Assembly (NCBI RefSeq): GCF_014534655.1
Contig: NZ_JACVVD010000002.1
Location: 434,001-498,000 of the forward strand
Length of the DNA: 64,000 bases
Reading direction: 5' to 3'
Source: Paenibacillus sedimenti
GTDB lineage: Bacteria; Bacillota; Bacilli; Paenibacillales; NBRC-103111
Below the pieces are notes generated by a model. It was not told the origin of the DNA, did not search any database, and saw only the letters and a list, made by a program, of their open reading frames with translations. A program made the translations under genes and the position numbers. Positions 52,099 through 59,856 of the stretch are shown piece after piece; the stretch's first letter is position 1, and each line of letters starts with the position of its first letter.

Positions 52099-53064
52099 TT
52101 AAGGCAAATAGCTGCGGATCACGGTCATGCTGCCTTCCAGTGCATACTTGCCGAGATCAGCCGGCAGCAGGAAGCAATCGCCCGGTTTGGTGGAGATGCT
52201 GCCATCTGCCCATTCCAGCGTTCCTGTTCCGTCTGCGATGACCAGGATAACAAAACTTTCTTGAGATGTGCTCAGCTCCCATTTTGGGCCTACAAGCCCT
52301 TTTTCCACTGTAAAGAATGGAGATTGAGCCAATGTGAGCCATTTGCCTGTTTCGTTCATGTCCGTTTTCATACGTGTTGAGCCGGATCCCTCATAAGCGA
52401 TAACATTCAATGAATCTTCGATATGGAGCTCGCGGGGCTTGCCGTCCAGTCCCGGGCGGTTATAATCGTACAAACGGTAAGTCGTATCCGAGTTTTGTTG
52501 AATTTCAGCAACAAGAACGCCTGCACCTAAGGCGTGTACGGTTCCTGCCGGTATGTAGAAAGAATCCCCAGCTTCAACAGGCACTTCTTGCAAGCAATCC
52601 AAAATGCGGTTCTCAGCTATGGCTTGCGCCAAACTTTCACGAGTCACGCCGTCCTTCATGCCGTAGATGATTTTTGCGCCTGGCTTGGCATCCAGGATGT
52701 ACCACATCTCTGTTTTACCAAGCTCACCGGGAGATAGGTTCTCGTAGTGATCGTTCGGATGCACTTGCACCGAGAGGTCGTCTTCGCAATCAAGCAGCTT
52801 GATAAGCAACGGGAAGCGGCCGTTCTTTTCGGAAAAGCCTTTAGTGCCGAACAGTGCGCTGCCATACTTTTCACGGATTTCATCAAGGCCTAGACCTGCT
52901 AATTCGCCATTGATGATCTTCGTTGTTCCGTTAGGGTGGTCACCGATCATCCAGCCTTCGCCGATGGCGCCTTCCGGAAGCTGGAAGCCGAACTTCTCTA
53001 ATGCTCTGCCTCCCCAAACGCGTTCTTTCATTTCAGGTTGAAATTGAAGCGGGTACGATTTCAA
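52099..53064 (-). CDS. manA: Mannose-6-phosphate isomerase, class I
   Basis: 321 residues, zinc cupin enzyme interconverting mannose-6-P and fructose-6-P. Motifs: MKERVWGGRALEKFG, IGEGWMIGDHPNGTT, FPLLIKLLDCEDDLSVQVHPND (zinc ligands Gln and His), KTEMWYILDAKPGAK, YIPAGTVHALGAGVLVAEIQQNSDTTYRLYDY with the catalytic Arg region. TTG start with GGGAG close upstream. It supplies the mannose branch that ends in the ManC domain at 2329-3705. Confidence 0.95.
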   Translation of the reverse strand: MKSYPLQFQPEMKERVWGGRALEKFGFQLPEGAIGEGWMIGDHPNGTTKIINGELAGLGLDEIREKYGSALFGTKGFSEKNGRFPLLIKLLDCEDDLSVQVHPNDHYENLSPGELGKTEMWYILDAKPGAKIIYGMKDGVTRESLAQAIAENRILDCLQEVPVEAGDSFYIPAGTVHALGAGVLVAEIQQNSDTTYRLYDYNRPGLDGKPRELHIEDSLNVIAYEGSGSTRMKTDMNETGKWLTLAQSPFFTVEKGLVGPKWELSTSQESFVILVIADGTGTLEWADGSISTKPGDCFLLPADLGKYALEGSMTVIRSYLP

Positions 53065-53152
53065 AGCTCTCCCTACTTTCTTTAAGTTCTCCTACAGATA
53101 ACTGGTTATGCAATTTCTCTCTGGAATGTCTCTCTAGCATTATATCATGGGT

Positions 53153-53731
53153 CTACCTTTTTTCTACAGCTAGGAGATATGGGGCTTGCCGACTAGCATT
53201 AGCAATCTGGTAGCGTAGCACCTGGAAGGCTGCGAGCGGCAAGTCGCGCGCCCAATCTTCAACGGCGGCGGCTTCCTGTGATCCGCCATCGTGCCCGCTG
53301 TACAGCACGATGGTCACGATGCCGCCCTTGCGCAGCAGGCGGAGGGCGGCTTCCAAAGCAGGAAGGGTCGATTCCTGCTTGGTGATCGTTTGCTGATCGG
53401 CGCCGGGCAAATAGCCGAGGTTGAATGTGACTGCGGCAACCCGGCCGTGCCGCTCAGCCGGCACTACCGTTTCCATGTGCTCATGGCTGCATAAGCTCAT
53501 GCGTACAAAAGAAGATGCGTCCGGAAGCTCCTTCCTTAGACGCATCTCTGTTTGATCCAGCGCATGCTGCTGGATGTCGAAGCCATATACATGGCCGCGG
53601 CTGCCGACTAACTTGGCCAGAAACAAGGCGTCGACGCCATTGCCGAGCGTCGCGTCGACAACCGTATCTCCAGGCTGTGTACGCACGCTAATTAATTGAT
53701 GAGCAAAGCTCAATACCGATACAAATCCCAT
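53153..53731 (-). CDS. mnmM: YtqB/MnmM-family SAM-dependent methyltransferase
   Basis: 192 residues, class I methyltransferase: VVDATLGNGVDALFLAKLVG (SAM loop), VYGFDIQQHALDQT, VAAVTFNLGYLPGADQ (NLGYLPG is specific to the family), and LRKGGIVTIVLYSGHDGGSQEA. YtqB homologues methylate nm5s2U to mnm5s2U at tRNA position 34 in Gram-positives. In B. subtilis the gene sits next to ytqA; here ytqA is 1 kb upstream with a cytochrome c gene between. The symbol is given on family resemblance. Confidence 0.85.
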   Translation of the reverse strand: MGFVSVLSFAHQLISVRTQPGDTVVDATLGNGVDALFLAKLVGSRGHVYGFDIQQHALDQTEMRLRKELPDASSFVRMSLCSHEHMETVVPAERHGRVAAVTFNLGYLPGADQQTITKQESTLPALEAALRLLRKGGIVTIVLYSGHDGGSQEAAAVEDWARDLPLAAFQVLRYQIANASRQAPYLLAVEKR

Positions 53732-53757
53732 GCGAATCCAGTCTCCAAATGTTTATT

Positions 53758-54390
53758 TCATTTCTTGCCTGCAAGCCAGGCGGCTAACGCTTCTACCTCA
53801 GCGGGTTTCAGCGAGTCGCCAAAGCCCGGCATATCGCCTTTGCCTTTCATGATTTGCGTGACGATTTCATCTTTGGTTTTGTGCGAGCCGACCTTCGTCA
53901 GGCTCGGGCCAAAGTCCCCCTGCAAGCCAGCCCCGTGGCATGCCATGCAGTTATCCTTGTACAGCACCTCTGCCTTCGCAGAGGTAGCGGTTGCAGTCGC
54001 CTGCTGCGTAGCTGCAGGCGTGGGTGACGGCGCCGCGCTTGCCGGCGCCGGCGTCGGTGCCTGTGACGACGGCTTCGCCTCCGTCGTCGGCCGCTGTTGC
54101 GGCGCTGCGCTTGTCGCAGCAGCGGTCGCGGCAGCCTTCGGCTGCGGAGTCGCCGAAGGCTTCTCCGCGGCCGCTGCCGGTGTTGCTTGAGGCGACGGGG
54201 TTACCGTCGCCACCGGCACTGCCGACGCCGTTACCGTAGGCGTCGCCATTACAACCGCCGTCGCTGCAGGTGACGGCGTCTCAACCGCAACCGCCGTCGG
54301 CGTAGCTGACGGCGCTACGCTTCCGCTGCCGCATCCCGTCGCGGCAAGCACCGTTATCCCCAATAAATTGATTAGCATCCATTTGTTCAT
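53758..54390 (-). CDS. Lipoprotein cytochrome c (c-551/CccB-like) with long linker
   Basis: 210 residues. Lipobox-like ATGC, lipidated Cys at residue 20. Residues 25-135 are an Ala/Pro/Thr/Ser/Val-rich low-complexity linker. The haem domain is C-terminal: CMACH (Cys148, Cys151, His152), DFGPSLTKVG, and DMPGFGDSLKPAEVEALAAWL, with Met187 as probable sixth haem ligand. It is a membrane-tethered electron carrier, probably donating to a terminal oxidase. AAAGGAGATGG precedes the ATG. The linker is much longer than in B. subtilis CccB (about 110 residues in total). Confidence 0.9.
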   Translation of the reverse strand: MNKWMLINLLGITVLAATGCGSGSVAPSATPTAVAVETPSPAATAVVMATPTVTASAVPVATVTPSPQATPAAAAEKPSATPQPKAAATAAATSAAPQQRPTTEAKPSSQAPTPAPASAAPSPTPAATQQATATATSAKAEVLYKDNCMACHGAGLQGDFGPSLTKVGSHKTKDEIVTQIMKGKGDMPGFGDSLKPAEVEALAAWLAGKK

Positions 54391-54415
54391 TTTCGTCCAT
54401 CTCCTTTAAGCAGTA

Positions 54416-54694
54416 GTTTAAAAAGTCCACTTTGTCCACATCAGACGATAGTCTGATTGGCGAATAAACCTACCTCAAAATGCGGTCGCTCATCCTCGAA
54501 TTACCTCGATAAAGGTTTATCTCAAAACGAAGTAATTCAAGAAGTATATCGGCATCGAATCTTGAACGAATCCGGGAAGCCGGTACTCACGTAGTGAATG
54601 CTTCCGAAGTAGTTTTACGGAAAACTTGTAGCTCCGTTCCTTCTTCTCCGGAATTCGTCCAACCTTCTCGGTTTTGAAAGCGAACTTTTTAAAC
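54416..54694. repeat. Folded interspersed repeat with terminal inverted repeats, copy 2
   Basis: 279 bp, same family as 37088-37331. Ends: left GTTTAAAAAGTCCACTTTG, right complement GTTTAAAAAGTTCGCTTTC (16 of 19 match). Internal stems ATCAGAC/GTCTGAT, ATAAACCT/AGGTTTAT and CGAATCCGG/CCGGAATTCG are kept. It is longer than copy 1 by a block (about 54590-54630) that is itself a CTTCCGA-AGTTTTACGGAAAACT hairpin of the small repeat family. Confidence 0.78.
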
Positions 54695-54746
54695 CCGTAT
54701 TTTAAGTTCTACTTAAAGGAAACGAAACTTTTTCCGTTTTGGTTTT

Positions 54747-55697
54747 CTATGCGTTCCAATGTTTGCCTTGCCATGAATTTCTACGTTTGAGTTCCGCATC
54801 GAATGCGTTCAATACTTCCCACTTTTTGAGACTCCACATCGGTCCGATAAGCAGGTCGCGAGGCGCATCGCCTGTGAGCCGGTGTACGATCATCTCGGGA
54901 GGTAAGATCTCAAGCGTATCGACGACGAGGTTCACGTATTCATCCTTTTCCAGGAAACGCAGGAGACCAGCCTCATATTGCTTGACCATAGGCGTTTTGC
55001 GCATTAAATGTAGCAAATGAATTTTGATGCCCTGCACGTCCATTTGGGCGACAGCGCGACCGGTATCCAGCATCATTTCATGTGACTCTCCGGGCAAGCC
55101 GTAAATAATATGCGCACAAGTACGGATATTATGTTTTCTGAGCTTGGCGACGGCATCCAAATAGCACTGCGTATCATGAGCGCGATTAATCAGCTCTGAA
55201 GTAGATTCATGTACGGTTTGCAGTCCCATTTCGACCCATAGATAGGTACGCTCATTTAATTCCGCCAAATATTCAATGACATCGTCCGGCAAGCAATCCG
55301 GTCTAGTTGCAATGGATAAACCGACAACGCCCGGCTGCTGCAAAATAACTTCATAATACTCTCGCAATTCTTCAACTGGCGCGTAAGTATTCGTGTAAGC
55401 CTGAAAATAACCGATATATTTCGCTTCAGGCCATTTCTGATGCTGCAGGTCGCGGATCTTATTAAACTGCGTCACGAGATCGTCGCGGCGGCTTCCGGCA
55501 AAGTCCCCGGAACCCCGCGCGCTGCAGAAGGTACAGCCGCCCGTTGCGATCTTGCCGTCCCGGTTCGGACAGGTAAAGCCGGCGTCCAGCATAACTTTAA
55601 ATACCTTTTCGCCGAACATCTCGCGCATTTCATAATTCCATGTATGGAAACGTTTATCTCCCCATAACAAAGGAGAATCCTGAGTCAAAGTGTTCAT
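54747..55697 (-). CDS. YtqA-type radical SAM protein (TIGR01212)
   Basis: 316 residues. FKVMLDAGFTCPNRDGKIATGGCTFCSARGSGDF holds the cluster Cys residues in the wider CxxxxxxxxCxxC-like arrangement of the family. Further marks are YIGYFQAYTNTYAPV, VVGLSIATRPDCLPD, LWVEMGLQTVHE, HIIYGLPGESHEMMLDT and IKIHLLHLMRKTPM. In B. subtilis ytqA neighbours ytqB; recent work links the pair to the mnm5s2U34 modification pathway (stated from memory, so treat as moderate). AAAGGAG precedes the ATG. Confidence 0.92.
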   Translation of the reverse strand: MNTLTQDSPLLWGDKRFHTWNYEMREMFGEKVFKVMLDAGFTCPNRDGKIATGGCTFCSARGSGDFAGSRRDDLVTQFNKIRDLQHQKWPEAKYIGYFQAYTNTYAPVEELREYYEVILQQPGVVGLSIATRPDCLPDDVIEYLAELNERTYLWVEMGLQTVHESTSELINRAHDTQCYLDAVAKLRKHNIRTCAHIIYGLPGESHEMMLDTGRAVAQMDVQGIKIHLLHLMRKTPMVKQYEAGLLRFLEKDEYVNLVVDTLEILPPEMIVHRLTGDAPRDLLIGPMWSLKKWEVLNAFDAELKRRNSWQGKHWNA

Positions 55698-55847
55698 ATA
55701 GGGTCGTGCTCCTTTCTAGACTATTGTAGCGAAATTCATTCATGAAAGCGACCCCTGCCTTTCCAACAAGTACCCCGATAAAAGACGAATTTAAGGAGCA
55801 TCATAACATTGCATCACCACTACAAGAGTGAGAGGGGATTTCATTCA

Positions 55848-56333
55848 ATGAAAAAGCTTCGTACTGTAACGTTAGCAGTTGCTTTAACTACAGCGTTGAG
55901 CATTGGCGCGGTTAGCGCACATGCAGAAACGGCTACTACGGCGACCGGAACCACGGGAATGAACGCTGCTACAGGAACGACGACGGGAACGACCGGAGCT
56001 TGGGGAGCGGGAGCTACGACACCTTCGGCTTATACGGGGAGCAATTATGATGCCACGGTAGGGACTACTGCTACTCCTCCTACAGGTGCTACACCTACGC
56101 CCGCTGCAGGCGTAAGAGATCAGATTACGGGTTTTGGCAACAACAACAACAATATGCTGGATCGAATGAATACAATAGGCAGAAATGGTGGCAATTATGA
56201 TACGAATGCTTACCGGGCCACTGCGACGACAGCAGGTGACAACGATATGGATTGGGGTTGGCTGGGTCTGGTCGGTCTGCTGGGTCTGGTCGGATTGCGG
56301 GGAAATAACCGCACAAAAGAAAATTTTAAATAA
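55848..56333 (+). CDS. WGxxGxxG-motif secreted protein
   Basis: 161 residues. Signal peptide (KKLRTVTLAVALTTALSIGAVSAHA), then a Thr/Ala/Gly-rich low-complexity region (residues 25-100) and a C-terminal hydrophobic motif DWGWLGLVGLLGLVGLRG followed by basic residues. This Trp-Gly plus Gly-periodic helix plus basic tail matches WGxxGxxG-family proteins, which resemble sorting tails. ATG 55848 has GAGAGGGG 9 nt upstream. Probably surface-exposed and anchored; function unknown. Confidence 0.8.
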   Translation: MKKLRTVTLAVALTTALSIGAVSAHAETATTATGTTGMNAATGTTTGTTGAWGAGATTPSAYTGSNYDATVGTTATPPTGATPTPAAGVRDQITGFGNNNNNMLDRMNTIGRNGGNYDTNAYRATATTAGDNDMDWGWLGLVGLLGLVGLRGNNRTKENFK

Positions 56334-56457
56334 GCAGGAAACAATGGGCGCCTTCCAATATGGAGGGTGCTTTGTTCGTTTCTACTTAAACTTCCACTCA
56401 TAAAGCTATTTCGGAAGAGTCACACTAACATCAAATTCAAGATGAGAGGTGAAATTG

Positions 56458-56658
56458 ATGAAGACCGCATTACGTACAGACGATATGATATCCATCGAAC
56501 TGACAGTGAAAGAAGCTTTGGCGCTTGGAAGCGGTGTGAAATTTACCGAGGATCGCATGATCTCCGCAAAAGCAAAGCGTAAAGTCCTTCAATCGTTAGA
56601 ACGCAAATTGCTGCCTGCCACGTCCAAAACGATCGAATATCATACATTGGAAGTGTAA
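56458..56658 (+). CDS. Small hypothetical protein
   Basis: 66 residues: an acidic/helical N-terminal half (DDMISIELTVKEALALGSGVKF) and a basic second half (SAKAKRKVLQSLERKLL). No family recognised. ATG 56458 has GAGAGGTG 6 nt upstream, a convincing ribosome binding site. A weak hairpin (56347-56378) separates it from the WGxxGxxG gene. Confidence 0.6.
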   Translation: MKTALRTDDMISIELTVKEALALGSGVKFTEDRMISAKAKRKVLQSLERKLLPATSKTIEYHTLEV

Positions 56659-56723
56659 TTTCCTTTTGATTTTTTCCCTGGAATCGTCTATGATTTGTAT
56701 TCGATAGCTTTGAAAAGCATATC

Positions 56724-56792
56724 CTTACGAAGTCAGTTTTCCTACGGAAAACTAAGCGTAAGCTTACGATGCCAGTTTTCTTACAGAAAACT
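56724..56792. repeat. Tandem pair of CTTACGA-hairpin repeats
   Basis: CTTACGA (56724-56730), 4 bp, AGTTTTCCTACGGAAAACT (56735-56753); then CTTACGA (56763-56769), 4 bp, AGTTTTCTTACAGAAAACT (56774-56792). The offset is exactly 39 bp, and both hairpins keep pairing where they differ (CC/GG versus CT/AG). They lie just before the trmB ribosome binding site. Confidence 0.75.
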
Positions 56793-56810
56793 CTAGGGAG
56801 GCAAATATAG

Positions 56811-57548
56811 ATGCGTTTACGGGGAAGAAAAGGGATTCGGGAAGATATCGAGCGTCAGAAGGAGCTTGTCGTCTTAAATGCCCGGGATCACAAAGGAAAA
56901 TGGTCTGAATTATTTGGTAATGACAAGCCGATACACGCCGAACTCGGCATGGGAAAAGGGCGCTTCATCAGCGAGATGAGCCGCAAATATCCCGATATCA
57001 ATTTCATCGGCGTTGATATGTACGATGAGTTGATTCGCAAAGCCAGCGAAAAGGCCAAAATGGCTCATGGAATCGATAGCGAAGATACCGAAAAGGAAAG
57101 CAATGAAGTTATTAGCATTCCGAATTTGAGGCTCATGCTCTTCAATATTGAACAAATAGAAGAAGCTTTCGCCGAAGACGAGCTAGAGCGCATTTACTTG
57201 AATTTCAGCGATCCATGGCCGAAAAAGAAGCATGCTCGCAGAAGATTAACGCATCCGGGTTTTGTGGAGAAGTATCAACAAATTCTTAATAGCAGCGGTG
57301 AGATTCATCTGAAAACCGATTCTCAATCGTTGTTCGAATTCTCGTTGAATTCATTTGCTGATATGGGGTTAAGAATGCGCAATATTTCATTAAACTTACA
57401 TGCAGACGGCCTCAACCCTGATCATGTAATGACCGAATACGAAACCAAATTCGCAGGTCAAGGCATGAATATCCACCGCTGTGAAGTCGTTGTAGGCGAA
57501 CAAGCGCTTGCCGCCCATCTCGACAACCTGCGCAAAGCGGATTCCTAA
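56811..57548 (+). CDS. trmB: tRNA (guanine-N7)-methyltransferase
   Basis: 245 residues. Methylates G46 in the tRNA variable loop. HAELGMGKGRFISEMSRKYPDINFIGVDMYDELIRKA is the SAM site; YLNFSDPWPKKKHARRRLTHPGF is the family signature with catalytic Asp; TDSQSLFEFSL and MTEYETKFAGQG complete it. An insertion rich in Glu/Ser lies near residue 85 (DSEDTEKESNEV), and the protein is about 30 residues longer than the B. subtilis enzyme. AGGGAGG precedes the ATG, directly after two small hairpin repeats. Confidence 0.95.
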   Translation: MRLRGRKGIREDIERQKELVVLNARDHKGKWSELFGNDKPIHAELGMGKGRFISEMSRKYPDINFIGVDMYDELIRKASEKAKMAHGIDSEDTEKESNEVISIPNLRLMLFNIEQIEEAFAEDELERIYLNFSDPWPKKKHARRRLTHPGFVEKYQQILNSSGEIHLKTDSQSLFEFSLNSFADMGLRMRNISLNLHADGLNPDHVMTEYETKFAGQGMNIHRCEVVVGEQALAAHLDNLRKADS

Positions 57549-57563
57549 ATAGAAAATATAATT

Positions 57564-57605
57564 GCCCCTGTATGATTGCTTCAGCAGTCGTTTAGGGGTA
57601 TTTAT
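57564..57605 (+). terminator. Weak terminator after trmB
   Basis: GCCCCT ... AGGGGT stem with a 24-nt loop, followed by ATTTATATT. Confidence 0.45.
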
Positions 57606-57606
57606 A

Positions 57607-57923
57607 TTATCCGTCATATCGAAAAAGGCCATAATCGATGACGATGATTTTATTGTCATTCGCACAGTAACGGATGATGATCACCCATGACCATGATCAA
57701 TCACTTTTGCAAGATGCGATTTTAAGGAAGATTTAAAATTTTTGTATATCTCGGCTTCATTTATATTATTTTTTATTCCTGTTTTCGAAACCGCTACTTT
57801 TAATACGAAGCCATTTTTCAAGTCAAATGGATTCCGTTGCACGCCTGCTCCAATTTCTTCGTACCACAACGAATAAAAGCCCCTATCTCGTTGCTTTGAA
57901 GCAACAAAATAGGGGTTTTTCAC
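57607..57923 (-). pseudogene. Frameshifted gene remnant, family unknown
   Basis: One frame reads QRNPFDLKNGFVLKVAVS, NINEAEIYKNF, SHLAKVIDHGHG and stops at 57681. Shifting frame at that stop continues protein-like as VIIIRYCANDNKIIVIDYGLFRYDG to a TAA at 57607. The upstream end runs into the terminator hairpin at 57876-57920 and has no ribosome binding site, so the 5' part seems lost. No family was recognised. An alternative is chance coding in two frames. Confidence 0.4.
57876..57920. terminator. Terminator of the glycolipid synthase gene
   Basis: CCCCTAT / ATAGGGG outer stem with an inner GTTGC/GCAAC stem. On the minus strand it directly follows the stop codon and is followed by CTTTTATT; on the plus strand TTTTT follows. 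Confidence 0.8.
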
Positions 57924-59047
57924 CCCAACAGCTGCATGATCACATTCGAGCAGTCCGTCGAGGCCAAATTCCGCATCTTGCGCGAGATGGAAGCGCGTCT
58001 CGCCTCCACATCCGCATATCTGTCAACCAGCATGGAAAGCCAATTCTTGATCGTATCGGCAGAGCGAATCGGCTCTCCAAACCCCTGCAGCGTGAAATAC
58101 TGCAGATTTTCTTCCTCTTGCCCCGGAATCGGATCGTAAAACAGCATAGGGATCGATTTAGCCAGCCCCTCAGAGCAGGTCATGCCACCAGGCTTCGTGA
58201 CCAGCAAATCGGAGACCTCCATCAATTTGCCGATTTCTTTCGTGAATCCGAACAGCCGCACATTCGGGTGCTGGTAACGAGGATCGCCGGAAAGCTTCGA
58301 TAAAGCTTTTTCATTGCTGCCCAAGCAGAACAGGAACTGAACCTGGTCTCTCCATTCCATCAAATGCGCGCTTAAGGAATCGCCCCCGATTAACCCCCAG
58401 CCACCGCCCATTACGAGCACCGTCGGCATTGGCTTCAACTGAAATTCTTGTCGAATCATCGTTTTGTCATGCGCTTCACGGAAGCTGGGGTGTACCGGAA
58501 TTCCCGTTATTTCGACTTGAGCCTCTGCAATACCCCGGCCGAGGAGCTTATTTTTAACATCTTCCGTAGAGACCAAATACTTATTGACTTCCTCACTTAC
58601 CCATGTACCGTGGGCATCATAATCGGTTATAACTGTGCAGAGGGGAGTGCTAAGACCCGCTCTTTTCAGGCGTGAAACGACGACATTGGGAAAAGGATGC
58701 GTACAAACGATGGCCTGCGGAGCCCATTGCTGGATAATCGCGGCCGTCTGTGCATAAAAAATACGATGAAGCGCCAATTGCGTCAGTCGGTTAAACGATT
58801 TCTTATATTGTGCGCGGTATAATTTTCCGTATAGTTTCGGCTGCGAGGTCACGGTTTTCTTATAAGCATGGAAAATCCATGGCGCCAGTGTCGGATGCAG
58901 GAAAGCGCCAAGCTCAAGTACCCGTGTCTCAATATTTGAGCTGCGCTGCTCTAATGTAACCGACAAGGCATGGGCGGCCTGCGTATGGCCGGCACCAAAG
59001 CCTTCCGATAAAATAAGAATCCGTTTTTTGCCGAGCGAGACGTCCAT
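57920..59047 (-). CDS. MGDG-synthase/UgtP-like glycosyltransferase (GT28)
   Basis: 375 residues, GT-B. Residues 1-170 are the MGDG synthase N-domain (ILILSEGFGAGHTQAAHAL, VCTHPFPNVVVSRLKRAGL, TVITDYDAHGTWV). Residues 190-370 are the donor domain (TVLVMGGGWGLIGGDS, GFTKEIGKLMEVSDLLVTKPGGMTCSEGLAKSIPML with the Gly-rich UDP-sugar site, PIPGQEEENL). It transfers a hexose from UDP-sugar to diacylglycerol or a related lipid to make membrane glycolipid. GGGGGT precedes the ATG, overlapping the end of the PAP2 gene region (7-bp gap), so the two form an operon. Confidence 0.9.
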   Translation of the reverse strand: MDVSLGKKRILILSEGFGAGHTQAAHALSVTLEQRSSNIETRVLELGAFLHPTLAPWIFHAYKKTVTSQPKLYGKLYRAQYKKSFNRLTQLALHRIFYAQTAAIIQQWAPQAIVCTHPFPNVVVSRLKRAGLSTPLCTVITDYDAHGTWVSEEVNKYLVSTEDVKNKLLGRGIAEAQVEITGIPVHPSFREAHDKTMIRQEFQLKPMPTVLVMGGGWGLIGGDSLSAHLMEWRDQVQFLFCLGSNEKALSKLSGDPRYQHPNVRLFGFTKEIGKLMEVSDLLVTKPGGMTCSEGLAKSIPMLFYDPIPGQEEENLQYFTLQGFGEPIRSADTIKNWLSMLVDRYADVEARRASISRKMRNLASTDCSNVIMQLLG

Positions 59048-59054
59048 TTTCTTT

Positions 59055-59582
59055 TTACCCCCAAAAAGCTACAGTCGCCAAAGCCGCAGTCGTTCCGATC
59101 AGGCATCCAGCCAAGCAGTCGGAAGGATAATGCAGACCTAAGTAAATGCGCGATAATCCCACGAGAAGAGCTATCGGAACGAGAATGAGTCCTAGAATCG
59201 GCATTGCTGCAACAAATGGAATGATGACGGAAAAGATAGCCGTTGTATGTCCGGATGGAAATGAATGATCGGTTAGCGGATTTTTGCAAATAATGGTTTG
59301 CGGAAGCACGAGATAAGGTCGAAGCCGCGGGTACTTCTTTTTAATGATAGCAACGGGAATATGACTGATTGTTAGCGCAATTAGCGCTTGAATGCCTGCT
59401 ATGCGTAAGGCACCTTGGCCGAACAAAGCCATGCATAAGGAGATGACGATGGTTGCCGTTGCTCCGCCTAAATGCGTTATTTTCGAAAAGAGATGATCTA
59501 GGAAAGAATGCTGTATACGTTGATTCACAAAGCAGAACATTCGGGTTTCATGATGCTGAAGCCAATGGACGACTCTGCTCAT
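59055..59582 (-). CDS. PAP2-family membrane phosphatase
   Basis: 175 residues, about five membrane segments. The three phosphatase signatures are complete: KKKYPRLRP, PSGHT and SRIYLGLHYPSD, giving Arg, His, Arg and His of the active site. Relatives remove phosphate from phosphatidate, PG-phosphate or undecaprenyl pyrophosphate. Co-transcription with a diacylglycerol glycosyltransferase suggests supply of diacylglycerol (inference). AAGGAGG precedes the ATG; the mRNA leader contains two hairpin repeats. Confidence 0.92.
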   Translation of the reverse strand: MSRVVHWLQHHETRMFCFVNQRIQHSFLDHLFSKITHLGGATATIVISLCMALFGQGALRIAGIQALIALTISHIPVAIIKKKYPRLRPYLVLPQTIICKNPLTDHSFPSGHTTAIFSVIIPFVAAMPILGLILVPIALLVGLSRIYLGLHYPSDCLAGCLIGTTAALATVAFWG

Positions 59583-59598
59583 GAGTTGGCCTCCTTAA

Positions 59599-59673
59599 AG
59601 TTTTGCTTAAGCAAAACTAGCGTCGTAAGCATAGACTTTGAGTTTTTTCCGTTAGGAAAACATGCGTCGCAAG
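59599..59673. repeat. Inverted-orientation pair of CTTACGA-hairpin repeats
   Basis: Read on the minus strand: CTTGCGA, 5 bp, GTTTTCCTAACGGAAAAAAC (59642-59661), then CTTACGA (59623-59629), 4 bp, AGTTTTGCTTAAGCAAAACT (59599-59618). The order of box and hairpin is the same as in the copies at 56724-56792, but on the other strand. They lie in the leader of the PAP2 gene. Confidence 0.7.
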
Positions 59674-59856
59674 CATGTGCTTAAGTTCTATATGCTTCTA
59701 TAAATTCATTGTAGAGAGCATTTATTAATAGAACATTAACGCTGTAACAAATTTTTCGAAAATTCAATTTAACTTTGCTTTTATATAACGTTAACAATCC
59801 CATGCTAGCATGATGTGGAATAAGGGAATTGAAGGAAAAAAAAGGGGCTGATGAGA

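Noticed and set aside
51964..52380. 138-codon plus-strand ORF in the gap before manA
   Set aside because: Its second half is antisense to the end of manA and the first half lies in the TTAGCG array; no ribosome binding site.
53696..54190. 164-codon plus-strand ORF over the cytochrome c gene
   Set aside because: Complement of the low-complexity linker; Ala/Val repeats are a composition artefact.
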